Shown here in pieces: positions 32,129-42,700 of a DNA stretch of 64,000 nucleotides (position 1 is its first letter; the number at the start of each line of letters is the position of its first letter). Source of the stretch: Closterium sp. Naga37s-1 (taxonomy: Eukaryota > Streptophyta > Zygnematophyceae > Desmidiales > Closteriaceae); assembly GCA_947471745.1 (NCBI GenBank), contig CANJKZ010000777.1:2908001-2972000 (forward strand), read 5' to 3'. The notes beneath the pieces are model-generated. The model saw nothing but the letters and a program-made list of their open reading frames with translations. It did not search any database and had not been told where the DNA came from. The translations under genes and the position numbers were made by a program.

Positions 32129-33157
32129 GGTTACCTTCGAACCCTGGGGGTAACGACGCAGTGATGGTCGTCGTTGACAGGTTGACGAAGATGGCACACT
32201 TCGCTGCGTGCAAAAAGTCGATCTCAGCCGAGGAGACCGCTCGCATGTTCATCACAGCCGTTGTTCGCCTGCACGGGATACCAGCAGCGATTATCAGCGA
32301 CAGGGACACGAAGTTCACCAGCAACTTCTGGAAGAACCTCTGGGAGCAGTTCGGAACAAGGCTACAGTTCAGCTCGTCGTACCACCTCGAGACCGACGGT
32401 CAAACGGAGCGGACGAATCAGACGATGGAGTAGTTGATTTGTGCCACGTGTGACGACCCGACCACCTGGGAGCAGCAGCTGCCGCTGATCGAGTTCGCGT
32501 ACAACAATGCCACGTCAGCGACGACGCAGCAGTCCCCCTTCTACCTGAACTATGGGCAAAACCCTACAGTGCCCATGACGCCGAGTCCGGACAACCCAAC
32601 ACCACGAGCGCAACAATTTGCCGAAATTCTGCAAGCTGCCCGCACCAGAGCCGCCGAAGCAATTAAAAGGGCAAACGTCATCGCTAAGCGCAATGCTGAT
32701 CGCCACCCCCGCCCAGTCACGTACCAGTCAGGGGATTACGTACTGCTCGACACGCAAAACCTGCGACTGCCCGACGTACCGAAACTTCGACCGCGCTACT
32801 GTGGCCCATTCCAAATCAGCCACATGATCACGCCAGTAACCGCGCACTTACTGTTACCGACCGACTGGTACATCAGCCTATCGTTCCACATCAGCCTACT
32901 TCGCCCATACATCCCAACCACCAGCCAATTGCATCGTCACCGCCCGCATTCCATGACTCGCCCTGCATCAGAGCCGATCATCGAGCCCGAAAAAATCCTG
33001 AACCATCGGATTCGCCACCCCACGGGAATCAGGAGGATTGAATTCCTCGTTCGCTGGAAGGACCGCACGCCAACTGAAGATAGCTGGGTGCCCCTGGCCA
33101 ACATAAAAAACCACCCTGCCCTGCAAATGTACCTGAGGAGCTGGGGATTCCGCGATA
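32129..33157 (+). pseudogene. Gypsy-3 integrase core and chromodomain
   Basis: After the internal deletion the frame resumes inside the integrase: VVVDRLTKMAHF, the second Asp in IISDRDTKF, and the Glu in GQTERTNQTME. TAG at 32431-32433 breaks it. It continues through YNNATSATTQQSPFYLNYG, a GPF-type C-terminal part (RYCGPFQISH) and a chromodomain (EFLVRWKDRTPTEDSWVP). The first catalytic Asp is in the deleted part. The C-terminus is split by copia A2 at 33158 and resumes at 39669. Confidence 0.88.
33153..33157 (+). repeat. Left target-site duplication of copia A2 (CGATA)
   Basis: CGATA directly before the left LTR, repeated at 39669-39673 directly after the right LTR. Confidence 0.9.
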
Positions 33158-33262
33158 TGTTAGAGTAGGTTGGTACAAAAGTGAAACCTAAGGCGTTGTA
33201 CCCCACAGTGAGTACCCCACTGAAGCCTACCTAAACTATAACAAATAAACATATGTTTGACA
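33158..33262 (-). repeat. Copia A2 3' LTR
   Basis: TGTTAGAG...GTTTGACA on the + strand, 105 bp, partner of 39564-39668. Confidence 0.88.
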
Positions 33263-33488
33263 CACCCCCATAGGCAAAGTGGGGGAGAACAGAGGGTCAA
33301 AAGGCCAAGCAGGAAGTGCAAAGCAAGCTCAGGGTGGATCACAACGTCACCACGCAGTCTGAGCACAAGCAAAAGGCCACAAGGCCAGTTCACATGCAGA
33401 GATATATATGTAGCAACAACAGCACAGTGATCTCTACCTACAAAAGCAAGCATGCAGGTCTACCTATAGATCACAGTACAAACAAAGC

Positions 33489-36400
33489 CTACAGCAAGTG
33501 AGGAAGCGTGGGCACAAGGCCTAACAAAGTGCAGAAACGCTGATGATCACCTGGCGGAAGCGCCTTGGTGAATATATCAGCAGTGTTGGCCCGAGTGGCC
33601 ACGTGAGCAAGACGAAGCTGACCACGCTGCTGCAACTCTCGAGCCAGGAAGTAACGCAGAGCGATGTGCTTCTTTCTGTGCTCCAGTCTGTGCTCCTGAC
33701 ACAAGGCAATGGTGGCCTTGTTGTTGACGTACAGCACTGGAGGAAAAGAGGCCGCTCTCCCAGGTCGGTCAGCAGGTAGGTGAGCCAGCGTAGCTCCTGT
33801 GCAGCCATGGCTGTGGCGTAGATCTCAGCCTAACAACTGGAGCTGAGAACTGAAGACGAGCGTGTAGAACGCCAAGAAACTGAACCAGAGCCAAGGCTGA
33901 AGGTGTAACCCTATGACGACCGCTGCGTAGCCAGGTCGTCAACCCAAGAAGCGTCCGAGTGACCAGTGACGACAACGTGGCCCCGTCCTCCAAGCACGAG
34001 CCCCATGCCTGATGTACTGCACAAGTAGCGCAAAACCCTCTTCGCAGCATCCATGTGCACCTTTCGGTGCCGACCAGGAGCCACGTAGCGAGCCAGAAGG
34101 CCAAGAGGGTACGCTAGTTTAGGACGAGTGCAGGTCATCAGGTACATGAGGCAGCCAACTAGCTCTGGGTAAGAACCACTCGGCTCTACGGACTCGTCTG
34201 AAGGTGGAGCTGAGAGCGAGTGACCTGTAGCCAGAGGAGTGGCCTGTGCCGAGGACCAGGTGAAGCCGAAGCGCTGAAGGACCTGCTGCACCATGTGTGA
34301 CTGAGTCAGTATGATGGTGCGGCGTGCTCTGTCCCGGGTGATCTGCAAGCCAAGGTAACTGCGCAGCTCACCCATTTCTGTGCACGTGTGTCTCTTCTGC
34401 AGCTCGGACTTCACCAGGGCGAGAGCCTCAGTGTCAGCAGTGGCAAAGACCAAGTCGTCGACGTACACGAGGATGTAGAACGGCGGCAGCGAAGTGTCGG
34501 TGCGCAGAAACAGCGACGGGTCAGCAGTAGAAGGAGCAAATCCAAGAGCCGCAAGTGTCGTCCTCAGTGTGTCCTGCCATTCACGTGGCGCCTGACGGAG
34601 ACCGTAGACCGGCCGCCGGAGGCTCCACTGGGTACCAGCAGGGAACGACCCAGTGAAGCCAGGCGGGCGGCGCAGCCAGATCTCCTCGTGCAGACTGCCC
34701 TGTAAGAAAGCAGTGCTGAAGTCAAGAGAGTGAAGCTCGTAGTCACGCTGAGCGGCAACGTGCAGCAGCACCCGAAGAGTGGTCATCTTCGGGGTGGGGG
34801 AGAAGGTCTGGAAGAAGTCAACTCCCTCTCGCTGACTGAAGCCTCGAGCAACGTAACGAGCCTTGAAGACAGGCGGAGAACCCGGCGGCCGCTTCACCCT
34901 GAAAATCCACATGCCACTGACGATGTTCGCCCCAGGAGGGGGAACCTCGTCGACATAGGTGCCTGTGGACTTCCAGGATGCCATCTCTGCGTCCATGGCT
35001 GACTGCCACTGAGAGGAGTACTCACCCGCGATCGCCTCAGCGTAAGAGCGCGGGGTAGGGATGTCTGGAGCATCCGGGTCTCCCTCAGGGGCAAGCAGCA
35101 TGAACACGAGATGAGGCGCAGCGGCTGCAAGACACTCAAGGTCCTCGTGCCTGTCCTCAAGGAGCAGGACCGGGAGCGGGGAGGGGGTCTACCTGGGTAG
35201 CACCTGGAGCAAGGAAGTGCGGCGGTGGGGGGAGAGGGGCAGTGCGGTAGGGGAAAAGATGGTAGAAGGGAACCGACTCGTCGAACGTGACGTCCTGAGA
35301 GGGGAAGACACGGCGCGAGGTGGGGTGGTAAAACTGCCAACCAGGCGCGTCAGGGACAAAGCCAAGGAAGACACAGGGAACAACGCGGGCGGAAAGCTTG
35401 TCCGCGGTGGAATCGCGGACAAAGGCACGAGCACCCCAGACCCGGAAACGCGACGCATCGCCAACCTTCCCCGTCCACAGCAGTGTGGGCGAGGTCTCCG
35501 GCAAGGAGACACGGGGCCAGAGGTTGAGCTGATGCGCGGCGTAGCGGACTGCAAACGGCCACAGAAAATGGGGGGCAGCCGCACGGACCATGGAGGTACG
35601 AGCGACCTCCATGACCAAGCCAATGCGGCACTCAGCAACCCCATTCTGCTGCGGACAGGCCGGAAGCGTGAACGTCTGGAGGATGCCATGCTCCGCATAG
35701 AAGGCTGCCAAGAGGTCTGAGGAGAACTCACCATCTCTGTCAGAGTGCAGACGCAGGACGGGAAATCCGTCCCGAACCGCTCGCGGAGCTGGAGACGAGC
35801 AGCGCGGATCCAAGGGATCAAAACATCAGGGACCTCACCCTTGGTGCGCAAGGGGAAGACCGTGGTGTAACGCGTGTAGTCGTCGACGACCAGCAGGAAG
35901 TACCGCTCGTGGCCCTGTCCACGGACGCGGGCTGGGCCCCACACGTCCAGGTGAATAGTCTGCAGGGGAGCCTCTGTGAGAGGGAACGAGGAGGAGTGAG
36001 GAGCGGCGCGCTGCCACCCCTCGACACTGGGAAGACAGGGAGGAGCAGGCGAGGGTGGGAGAGGAGGGAGAACCCTGGGAAGACCAGAGACAAGGACACG
36101 GCGGTGCATGCTGCGAAGGCGCTGCACCGAGGGGTGACCAAGGCGGTGGTGCCAAAGGAGGGTCTGGTGCGACAAGGCGCGACACGAGCAGGGGGGCGAC
36201 AACTGACCTGACGCAGACGCAGACGCAGCTACCTGAGGGGACTCAGTAGTTAGTGTGCACAGGCCCGACCCCGGCTGCCGAGCGAAGGGAGCCATGTGAC
36301 GACCCGTCTGAGCACACGTGCAGTGTGTCACACGCTCGTAGGCAGGGGTGAACTGGTGAACACCCGCGTCCTGGAGCGCAGAACCCGCCACCAAGTTCGT

Positions 36401-37015
36401 AGAGAACGAGGGGAGGTAAAGACCCGACACTGTGCCGGACAGGACAGTAGGACAAGGGAGGACAGTGGAGGAGGTCGCACGGACTGGACCCCCAGAGGGG
36501 TCTGCCAGGGAGACTGGAACCGGCTGACTGAGCGGCGTGAGGGTGGTGCTGTCGCGAAAGAAGGAGCGAGAGGCACCGTAGTCAAGTGTGAAGGTGTACA
36601 AGGCCTCAGCAAGCGCAGTACCAGAGAGAGCAGACTCACCAGTACCTAGAGCAGCAGCCTCGCCAGCACCTAGAGCAGGAGACGCACTAGCACCTAGAGC
36701 AGTAGCCTCACCAGCACCTAGAGCAGCAGGCTCTATACCTGGGTCAGACGGTACGCACAGGTAACAGGCTCGGTCGGCACTAGTAGGCAATGCATACATG
36801 GCAGTGAGAATAGCATCATAGTCAAGAGCAAAGATATCTACCCTCTGTCCAAGCAGCTCCAACCAAGCGGGGAGCTCAGCCTCGTCGCCAAACTCGGTAC
36901 GCCAGGCGTCGCTCAGACGAGCGAAGCAGCGGGACTGTGTGTGACTAAGCGTCCCGCAAACCTGACCAGTCCGATCACCCTTGCGAATAACGTACGGGCA
37001 GCGAACGGTACTCAA
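33489..37015 (-). pseudogene. Copia A2 polyprotein, linker deleted
   Basis: From right to left: a Cys/His cluster (CPYVIRK...VCGTLSHTQSRCF) at the start, the protease with DYG in place of DSG (36579-36581), HHRLGHP, and the DDE integrase broken by a frameshift near 35790. The text then jumps at about 35160 from LPAPGPAP to LEDRHEDLE, so the whole disordered linker is missing. The RT keeps YVDDLVF. TAG at 33913-33911 replaces CAG and TAG near 33830 replaces GAG. A frameshift near 33740 precedes the last RNase H block. Confidence 0.88.
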
Positions 37016-37286
37016 AGACCCTCTAGTCTGAGCTTACCACTCGTGAAGCTGCCGGGACGTAAGTGTCTCTCGCGAACGCCGCTGCAGCTGCGGCTGGCTA
37101 CTGCCAGACGCTCCCAACGGACCAGCTCCAGGGCTACACCCACGACGGCTACCGCCACAACCCCAACTACCGTACCACTCACGAAGCTGCTGGGGCGGGA
37201 GAGACTCGCGCGGACGGCGCTGGAGCTGCATCGCAGCAGTAGCAGCAGCAGCAGCCTAGCAGCAATAACAGAAGTAGCGGTAGCAG

Positions 37287-37366
37287 CGCGGGCAGGCAGG
37301 CAGGCCGACAGGCAGGCAGGCAGGCTGGCAGGCAGGCAGGCAGGCAGGCCGGCAGGCAGGCAGGCA
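37287..37366 (+). repeat. (GGCA)n microsatellite
   Basis: About 80 bases of GGCAGGCA with scattered changes, inside the A2 leader. Confidence 0.9.
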
Positions 37367-37439
37367 GTGCGCTAACAAGGCAGGTGCTCACCACTGGCGG
37401 GAAGAGCAGGCGCTCGCCGGGCGAGCAGGGCCGGCGCTC

Positions 37440-38085
37440 GGCGGGCGGCTGCACTGGGTCCAGGGGCGGCTGCACGGAGTCCAGGGGCGGCTGCTCTGGG
37501 TCCAGGGGCGGTTGCTCAAGGGTCCAGGGGCGGCTGCACCAGGGGTGGCTGGTGCAGGGGCCAGGGGCGGCTGCTCAGGGTCCAGGGGCGGCTGCACCAG
37601 GGGCGGCTGCTGTAGGAGCCAGGGGCGGCTGCTCTGGGTCCAGGGGCGGCCGCTCGAGGGTCTAGGGGCGGCTGCACCAGGGGCGGCTGCTTCAGGGGCC
37701 AGGGGCGGCTGCTCTTGGTCCAGGGGCGGCTGCTCGAGGGTCCAGGGGCGGCTGCACCAGGGGCGGCTGCTGCAGGGGCCAGGGGCGGCTGCTCAGGGTC
37801 CAGGGGCGGCTGCACCAGGGGCGGCTGCTGTAGGAGCCAAGGGCGGCTGCTGTGGGTCCACGGGCGGCTGCTCGAGGGTCTAGGGGCGGCTGCACCAGGG
37901 GCGGCTGCTCTCGGTCCAGGGGCGGCTGCTCTAGGGGCGGCTGCTGCAGGGGCCAGGGGCGGCTGCTCTGGGTCCAGGGGCGGCTGCTCGAGGGTCCAGG
38001 GGCGGCTGCACCAGGGGCGGCTGCTGCAGGGGCCAGGGGCGGCTGCTCTGGGTCCAGGGGCGGCTGCTCCAGGGGCGGCGTTGGG
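37440..38085 (+). repeat. GGGGCGGCTGC minisatellite in the copia A2 leader
   Basis: More than 30 copies of a 15-18 base unit of the form CCAGGGGCGGCTGC with variable spacers (TCTGGGT, ACCA, TGCAGGGG). All six frames are open in parts because of the repeat. Confidence 0.9.
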
Positions 38086-39550
38086 GCAGGGCGGGGCCGC
38101 AACAACGGGCAGAGCTCGGCACGAGGGCCGTAGGGGTGCGCGAGGGCGGGGCCGAGCCGCACGCTGCCAAAAAGGGGCGGCGCGACGGGCAGGGAAGGGC
38201 AGCTCGCGGGCCCTACAGGTGCGCGACGGGCCAGGCGGGGTCGCGCGCTGCCAGCAGGGCAGCGCGACTGGCTCCCCTGGGCGGCGCGAAGGCCCTAAGG
38301 CGACGCGACGGGCGGGGCCGGGCCCTAGGGCGGCGTGACGAGAAAAAACGAAGAAAAAAGTAAAAATAAACGCGCGTCACGCGGCCAGCAGGGCGACGCG
38401 ACGGGTGGGGCGCTCGACAGGCAGGGGAAACCCTAAATAATAAGAGAGGTAACGGTGGGCCCACTAGGAAATTAGGTCCTAAGACCTCACCCCCGTGTCC
38501 TTCCCCATCTGTCCGTGGGAAGGGCGAGGAAAGAGAGAGAAGATGGGAAGGAAGGAGTGCAGAGAGATCGAAAGAGGCAGAAGAGAAAGAGAGAGCGAGG
38601 GAGATGGGAGCGTAAGAGAGAGCGAGAGATATAGGAAGCGAGGGGAGAGGGATAGATGGGAGGGAGGAAGAGATGGAGGGTGGACGGAGGCGGGGATGCA
38701 GGCGGGTACGGTGACGCTTGCGCGAAATACAGAGGCGGAGGCGACGAGGAGAAGCGCGCGCAAAATGAAGTGGTGGGGGCGACGAGGAGAAAATCGAGCG
38801 GGCGACGAGAAGAAGCGCGCGAGGGCGACGTGGAAAATCGCGCGCGGGCAAACAGGCGAAGCGTGCGCGGGCGTCAAGAAGAAGCGCGCGCGGGTGTCAA
38901 GGAGGAGCGCGCGCGGGCAACCTGGAGAAGCGCTGGACGGTGGGAAGCGCGAGCGACGAAAGGAAGTGAGGGCGACGAGTGGTAGTTATCGTGACTATAG
39001 CAAGTGTGGGCGACGTGATGAAGCGCGGAAATCGCGTTTCCGCGAGTCTCACGTGGGTAAAGCGCACACGACATCCTACAAGCAATGAGTGTGGCAACGC
39101 ACGCCATTTTCCACTGCCTTGCGCGTGTGGGGCACTAGCACGGACGTACCGTGTCTGGCATTCGAAAGAGGCACGGTGCGGGCGAGTTTGGCAGGCAGTT
39201 GTGCTACGCAGCAATTGGACAGACAGCGTGAGGGACTAGTGTTGTCCGAAAAAAAAACGCCTACCCTTGAGGGTGCTTTTGTCGCCCAGCCGCCCGTTTC
39301 CTAGTTACGTGTGTCATAGTGGACTAGAAGTACTACTTGGTCTTCAAGATATGTGGGAGGTGATCCAGGCAATATTGTGGGCGATGGACGGGTCTGTCGT
39401 GCGACTGGTCACTGAAACCAATCAGGAGTGAGGGTCGCAAGAGGTTTTCCCGGGGTAGCGAGTTCAGTTTCAAACCAAAGAGGGTTACCCTGTTTTTTTG
39501 CGACTTCAAGTTCAAGATTCTTGAATTTGAAATATACCATGTTGTACTCG

Positions 39551-39563
39551 GGTTTTAATACCA
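39551..39563 (-). other. Primer binding site of copia A2
   Basis: TGGTATTAAAACC on the minus strand, directly after the 5' LTR. Confidence 0.6.
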
Positions 39564-39668
39564 AGTTAGAGTAGGTTGGTACAAAAGTGAAACCTAAGGG
39601 GTTGTACCCCACAGTGAGTACCCCACTAAAGGCTACCTAAACTATAACATATAAACATATGTTTGACA
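39564..39668 (-). repeat. Copia A2 5' LTR
   Basis: 105 bp, partner of 33158-33262. The last base before the primer site is changed (TAACT for TAACA). Confidence 0.85.
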
Positions 39669-39719
39669 CGATATACACGCACTCGCGTAGCTGAGGGGGC
39701 TTCTTGAGGGGGGGGGTTG
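39669..39719 (+). other. Gypsy-3 C-terminal codons and polypurine tract after copia A2
   Basis: CGATA starts the second half of the target duplication. The chromodomain frame continues for a few codons (RDIYTRTRVA). A GAGGGGGGGG run at about 39707-39716 forms the PPT just before the LTR. Confidence 0.75.
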
Positions 39720-39998
39720 TGTAAGGAATTTTCTCGGCATTCCTTACGGAGCCCGACTACATCGCGTACAGCAACAGCCGTTGTTCGCCCGTTACTGCTA
39801 ACGGGACTTCGCCAACTTCGCGCGCACTGTTTTGCCAAACCTCGCACTGCTGGCACGGCCGTGTCGGCCTACGCTTCGGGACTAGCCCGAGCCTCGCTGC
39901 CAGCATAGCACTAGCTAGCTCGCACGCACCGCGTTACCGTTTGCATGTTTCGCGTATAAATGTTCGCTCATGCCTTCGCTCACATTTTGTACTCGTTC
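39720..39998 (+). repeat. Gypsy-3 3' LTR, truncated at its 3' end
   Basis: Matches 22482-22760 with about five differences, including the hairpin and TATAAA at 39955. The last 50 or so bases of the LTR are missing. Sequence next to the kinase gene begins directly. The element has therefore lost its outer boundary and target duplication. Confidence 0.88.
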
Positions 39999-40222
39999 GA
40001 GAGCGAGGGAAGCAATGCAGCAAGGTGACGTGCACCCATCCCCTTCCATCCACCGAATCCACCCAGCATCCCAAACTCCCTGACAGGCAGGGTGCAAAAA
40101 GTGGTGCTCCACCATACCATCCCACTCTCTCTTGTATCCCCCCACCGCCACGCCAAGCCACCTGCATTCCCCCTGCTGTTCACCACACCCTTCCCTGCTT
40201 CCTCCTCCTGACCGCATCACGC
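39999..40222 (-). other. 3' flank of the kinase gene
   Basis: 224 bases between the truncated LTR and the kinase stop codon. No gene. It probably holds the 3' untranslated region. Confidence 0.35.
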
Positions 40223-41641
40223 TCACCACCACCCCTTCCTACTGCGCGTCCCGCTGCCCCCGAAGGCGCGGATCATGGCGGGGTGGTGGCACACGTGCGC
40301 CATGGTGAGCCTCTCCTCCGCGCGCACTCTCAGCATGCCGCTCACCAGCGCGCGGCACTCCTCCGACATGCCCTCCCACGCTGCCCCCTCCATGCGCGCG
40401 CGCCACTCGCCCTGCTGAGGCGCCTCCCCCGCGTACGGCCGCTCGCCTGCGATCATCTCGAACAGCGTCACCCCCAGCGACCACACGTCCGCTGCCCGCC
40501 CATACCCGCCTGCCTCTGCCTCTCCCCCTGCTGCTCTCGCCGGGGCTCCTCTTCGCTGCTTCGCGGCGCCAGGGGCGGGCGGGCAGCGAGGGCGGCAGAG
40601 GGCCTCCACCTCAGGCGCCATGTACCCGGGCGTGCCTGCGGGAGTGCGGCACGCGCGCTGCCCCTCCGCCACCACCTGCGCCAACCCAAAGTCCGCCAGC
40701 CGCACTGCCCCCGCGGCCAGCCGGGGGGAGGCGCGAGCCGAGGAGACGGGCGCGCAGAGGCGGGCAGCAGGAGAGGGGCGCGCAGGCGCAGCGGGGCTAG
40801 CGGCGGGTTGGCAAGGCGGGGGTTCCATGTTGGAGAGGGGCGAGGCGAAGAGGATGTTGTCGGGCTTGATGTCGCAGTGCACCACGCCTCGCTCGTGGCA
40901 GAACGCCACGGCGTCGCCCACGTGCTTGACCACTTCCAGCGCCTCCGCCTCCTCCATTCCCCCTTCCCGCCCGTCCTCGCCGCTCGCCTTCCCCCACCAC
41001 CGCCTGCCCTTGCCATTCTCCGCGGGCGTGGTTGCGGCGGCAGCGGGCCGGCGCTGCAGGAAGGCGCGGAGGTCACCGCCAGAGCAGACGTCGGAGAGCA
41101 GGTACGCGTGGTGGTCGGCCAGATGCACCTCGCGCACGCCCAGCACGCCCGGGCACTCGCTCAGCGACGCTGCCACCATCGCCTCGTTCGCCGCCGCCAC
41201 CATCTGCTTGCGCGCCACGCGCTTCACCGCCACCACCTCGCCGCTTTCCACTCGCCGCATCGCCACCACCGTGCCAAACCCGCCGCGCCCCAACTCGTCG
41301 GCGGTCTCGAACAGGTCGGGGTCCAGCACGCCGTCGTACGCGTTCATCACTACCGGCCGCGGCACCGCGCGCGGAGCAATAGCTCTGCTAGCAGCGCCTC
41401 GGGCGGCGGGGGACGCGTTAACTGCAGCGACCGGCGACGGTTTCGCGACGGCAGCAGCATTGTCGCCGCCGGAGGCGGAGAGCGTCGAAGCGACGGACGA
41501 ATGGGAGGCGTCGGACAAGGCGACGAGGGCAACGCGGAGCGGCGTGGCCTGGGTTGGCGCGGAGGACGTCTCGGACGGCGCGTACCACGACGCCGTGACG
41601 AGACCTGCCAGCACGACACGCGCGCGGGAAACGGTTGGCAC
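40223..41641 (-). CDS. Serine/threonine protein kinase
   Basis: This is an intronless 472-aa frame and the only likely host gene in the window. A Ser/Ala/Pro-rich leader of about 110 residues, possibly a targeting sequence, precedes a complete kinase domain: Gly loop GRGGFG (118-123), VAVK Lys 140, helix-C Glu 153, catalytic loop HCDIKPDN (255-262, HCD in place of HRD), DFG (317-319), MAPE (341-344) and DVWSLGV. Low-complexity inserts follow DIKPDNILF (about 268-312) and MAPE. The fold and motifs place it near the CAMK/CDPK group, but no EF hands follow. Codons are strongly GC-rich. Substrate unknown. It ends about 220 bases from a broken gypsy LTR. Confidence 0.85.
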   Translation of the reverse strand: MPTVSRARVVLAGLVTASWYAPSETSSAPTQATPLRVALVALSDASHSSVASTLSASGGDNAAAVAKPSPVAAVNASPAARGAASRAIAPRAVPRPVVMNAYDGVLDPDLFETADELGRGGFGTVVAMRRVESGEVVAVKRVARKQMVAAANEAMVAASLSECPGVLGVREVHLADHHAYLLSDVCSGGDLRAFLQRRPAAAATTPAENGKGRRWWGKASGEDGREGGMEEAEALEVVKHVGDAVAFCHERGVVHCDIKPDNILFASPLSNMEPPPCQPAASPAAPARPSPAARLCAPVSSARASPRLAAGAVRLADFGLAQVVAEGQRACRTPAGTPGYMAPEVEALCRPRCPPAPGAAKQRRGAPARAAGGEAEAGGYGRAADVWSLGVTLFEMIAGERPYAGEAPQQGEWRARMEGAAWEGMSEECRALVSGMLRVRAEERLTMAHVCHHPAMIRAFGGSGTRSRKGWW

Positions 41642-42117
41642 CCGCGTGCTAACCCTAACTCGCTCTCGCGCCTACTTGGCATGACAGGGGGTCTCATGAA
41701 GGCGGGAAAAGAGTAGTCGAAAGGCGGTCGAAGTCCTAGGGTCATGTTACTCGCGTGGGGCCGTAACTATAGCTCGGGTCGTCAAGTACTCGACTGTTAC
41801 CTTCTAGCTTGCTCGGGTCGGAGCCATCGCATTGGCCTTCGCTGGTCAATTTTTCCAGCGAATCGCACGAGAAACCGGTGTGAACTGGTGGCTCGGCCAT
41901 CCAGCTGTCCAAGACGAGCGAGTGCTCGTCCGCGAATCCGCGATAGGCTAAGCTCGCACTGTTTTCAGAACGGGAGCTGTAAGCGTTTCGAATCAACACT
42001 ACTCGAGAGCACGAGAGGAGGCTTTGAATGTCTCTGGATCAGTGTGAGGCAGGAGAGCAGCTTCAGAGAAAGTAGAGCTGTAGACTAGCTGAAATGAACT
42101 TGTAGTGCATGAGAAGA
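41642..42117. other. Intergenic region upstream of the kinase
   Basis: No supported gene. The first 100 bases would contain the kinase promoter and 5' untranslated region. No TATA box is obvious. Confidence 0.3.
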
Positions 42118-42287
42118 AGGACGCGGCACCTCTAGCACCGATCCTGCGATCGATCCTGAGCAGGATGGAATGTTTTAGGAGTTTAAAATGGTTTCAAAAG
42201 ATTTAAACACTTTTAGCAGGGTTTCAGTACGGTTGAATCAGCGATCCTGCGATCAATCGTGCAAAATTGCTTGAGGTGCCGCGTCCT
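42118..42287. mobile_element. MITE-like element with 20-bp terminal inverted repeats
   Basis: The left end AGGACGCGGCACCTCTAGCA and the complement of the right end (AGGACGCGGCACCTCAAGCA) agree at 19 of 20 bases across a 170-bp segment. The inside holds further palindromes (GATCCTGCGATCGATCC). No target duplication is clear. The TIR does not match that of the Plavaka-type element. Confidence 0.5.
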
Positions 42288-42569
42288 AAAATTGAGGTGC
42301 CTGAAATACGTACTGGAGGCAAGCAGGCTTCCTGGAGGCACAGAGGGTTCGGCGCGGCGCGACTCGCGCGAATGTCGCCCCACCTAGGCACGCTGGCCTC
42401 GCGAAAGTCGCGGCAGTGGCGAGAATTCTGTCCGTCACGGTTACGCCACCAAACATTGAGAAACAATTCTCGCCATTACTTTCGTTTTTCTTGCGAAACT
42501 CAAGGCTCTTCGCAAACGCAGTCTCCAGAGGCCGTTGCAAAGACGGCGTGCAGCTGCGCGGGAAAGCTG

Positions 42570-42700
42570 TGTCAGAATGTTATTATCTAGCCTGTAGTGG
42601 GGTGCTCTATAGCGAGTACAACCCTGTTAGGGTTTGCTATATGTATCCCAACTACTGCTAGTGAAACCCCTCCTTTCTTCACGCTCCTCATTTTTTCACA
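42570..42700 (+). repeat. Solo copia LTR with AGCTG target duplication
   Basis: 131 bp, TGTCAGAATG...TTTTTTCACA, related to the copia A3 and A4 LTRs (shared CTAGCCTGTAGTGGGG and CTCATTTCTTCACA parts). AGCTG is repeated on both sides (42565-42569, 42701-42705). This is the usual trace of LTR-LTR recombination. Confidence 0.85.

Larger units (their letters stand above)
37016..39560. other. Copia A2 long repeat-rich leader
   Basis: These 2.5 kb between the polyprotein and the primer site hold no gag I can recognise. They contain a CAGG microsatellite, a GGGGCGGCTGC minisatellite, a GC-rich part (38090-38330) and a purine-rich part (38500-38700). The long Gly/Ala and Arg-rich frames here follow from the repeats. 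Confidence 0.5.
33158..39668 (-). mobile_element. Copia A2 with both LTRs and 5-bp target duplication
   Basis: A 6.5-kb copia element in reverse orientation with 105-bp LTRs (33158-33262, 39564-39668) that differ at about five to six positions. It is flanked by CGATA on both sides. Removing it and one CGATA rejoins the end of the gypsy-3 chromodomain frame to its PPT and 3' LTR, so A2 is younger than gypsy-3. Confidence 0.92.
22482..39998 (+). mobile_element. Gypsy-2/3 chromovirus with two nested copia insertions
   Basis: A 5' LTR (22482-22808), PBS, gag, protease, RT, integrase, chromodomain, PPT and truncated 3' LTR (39720-39998) follow in the right order on one strand. They are interrupted by copia A1 (24296-29942) and copia A2 (33158-39668). 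Around A1, about 466 bases of gag-protease are present twice (23826-24293 and 29943-30408) and differ by about 3%. The two sides are therefore not one element simply split: two related gypsy copies seem to have been joined there. Confidence 0.75.

Noticed and set aside
5011..33913. TAG reassigned to glutamine (alternative genetic code)
   Set aside because: TAG also replaces Glu codons in sister copies, it ends the second gene naturally, and TAA and TGA stops are equally scattered in the retroelements. Mutation is simpler.
37440..38340. Collagen-like or Gly/Ala-rich protein in the copia A2 leader
   Set aside because: All frames are open because of the GGGGCGGCTGC repeat. There is no start, domain or conserved neighbour.
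39941..41716. 591-codon + strand frame over the kinase
   Set aside because: It is a GC-rich antisense shadow of the kinase, whose minus strand has every catalytic motif.
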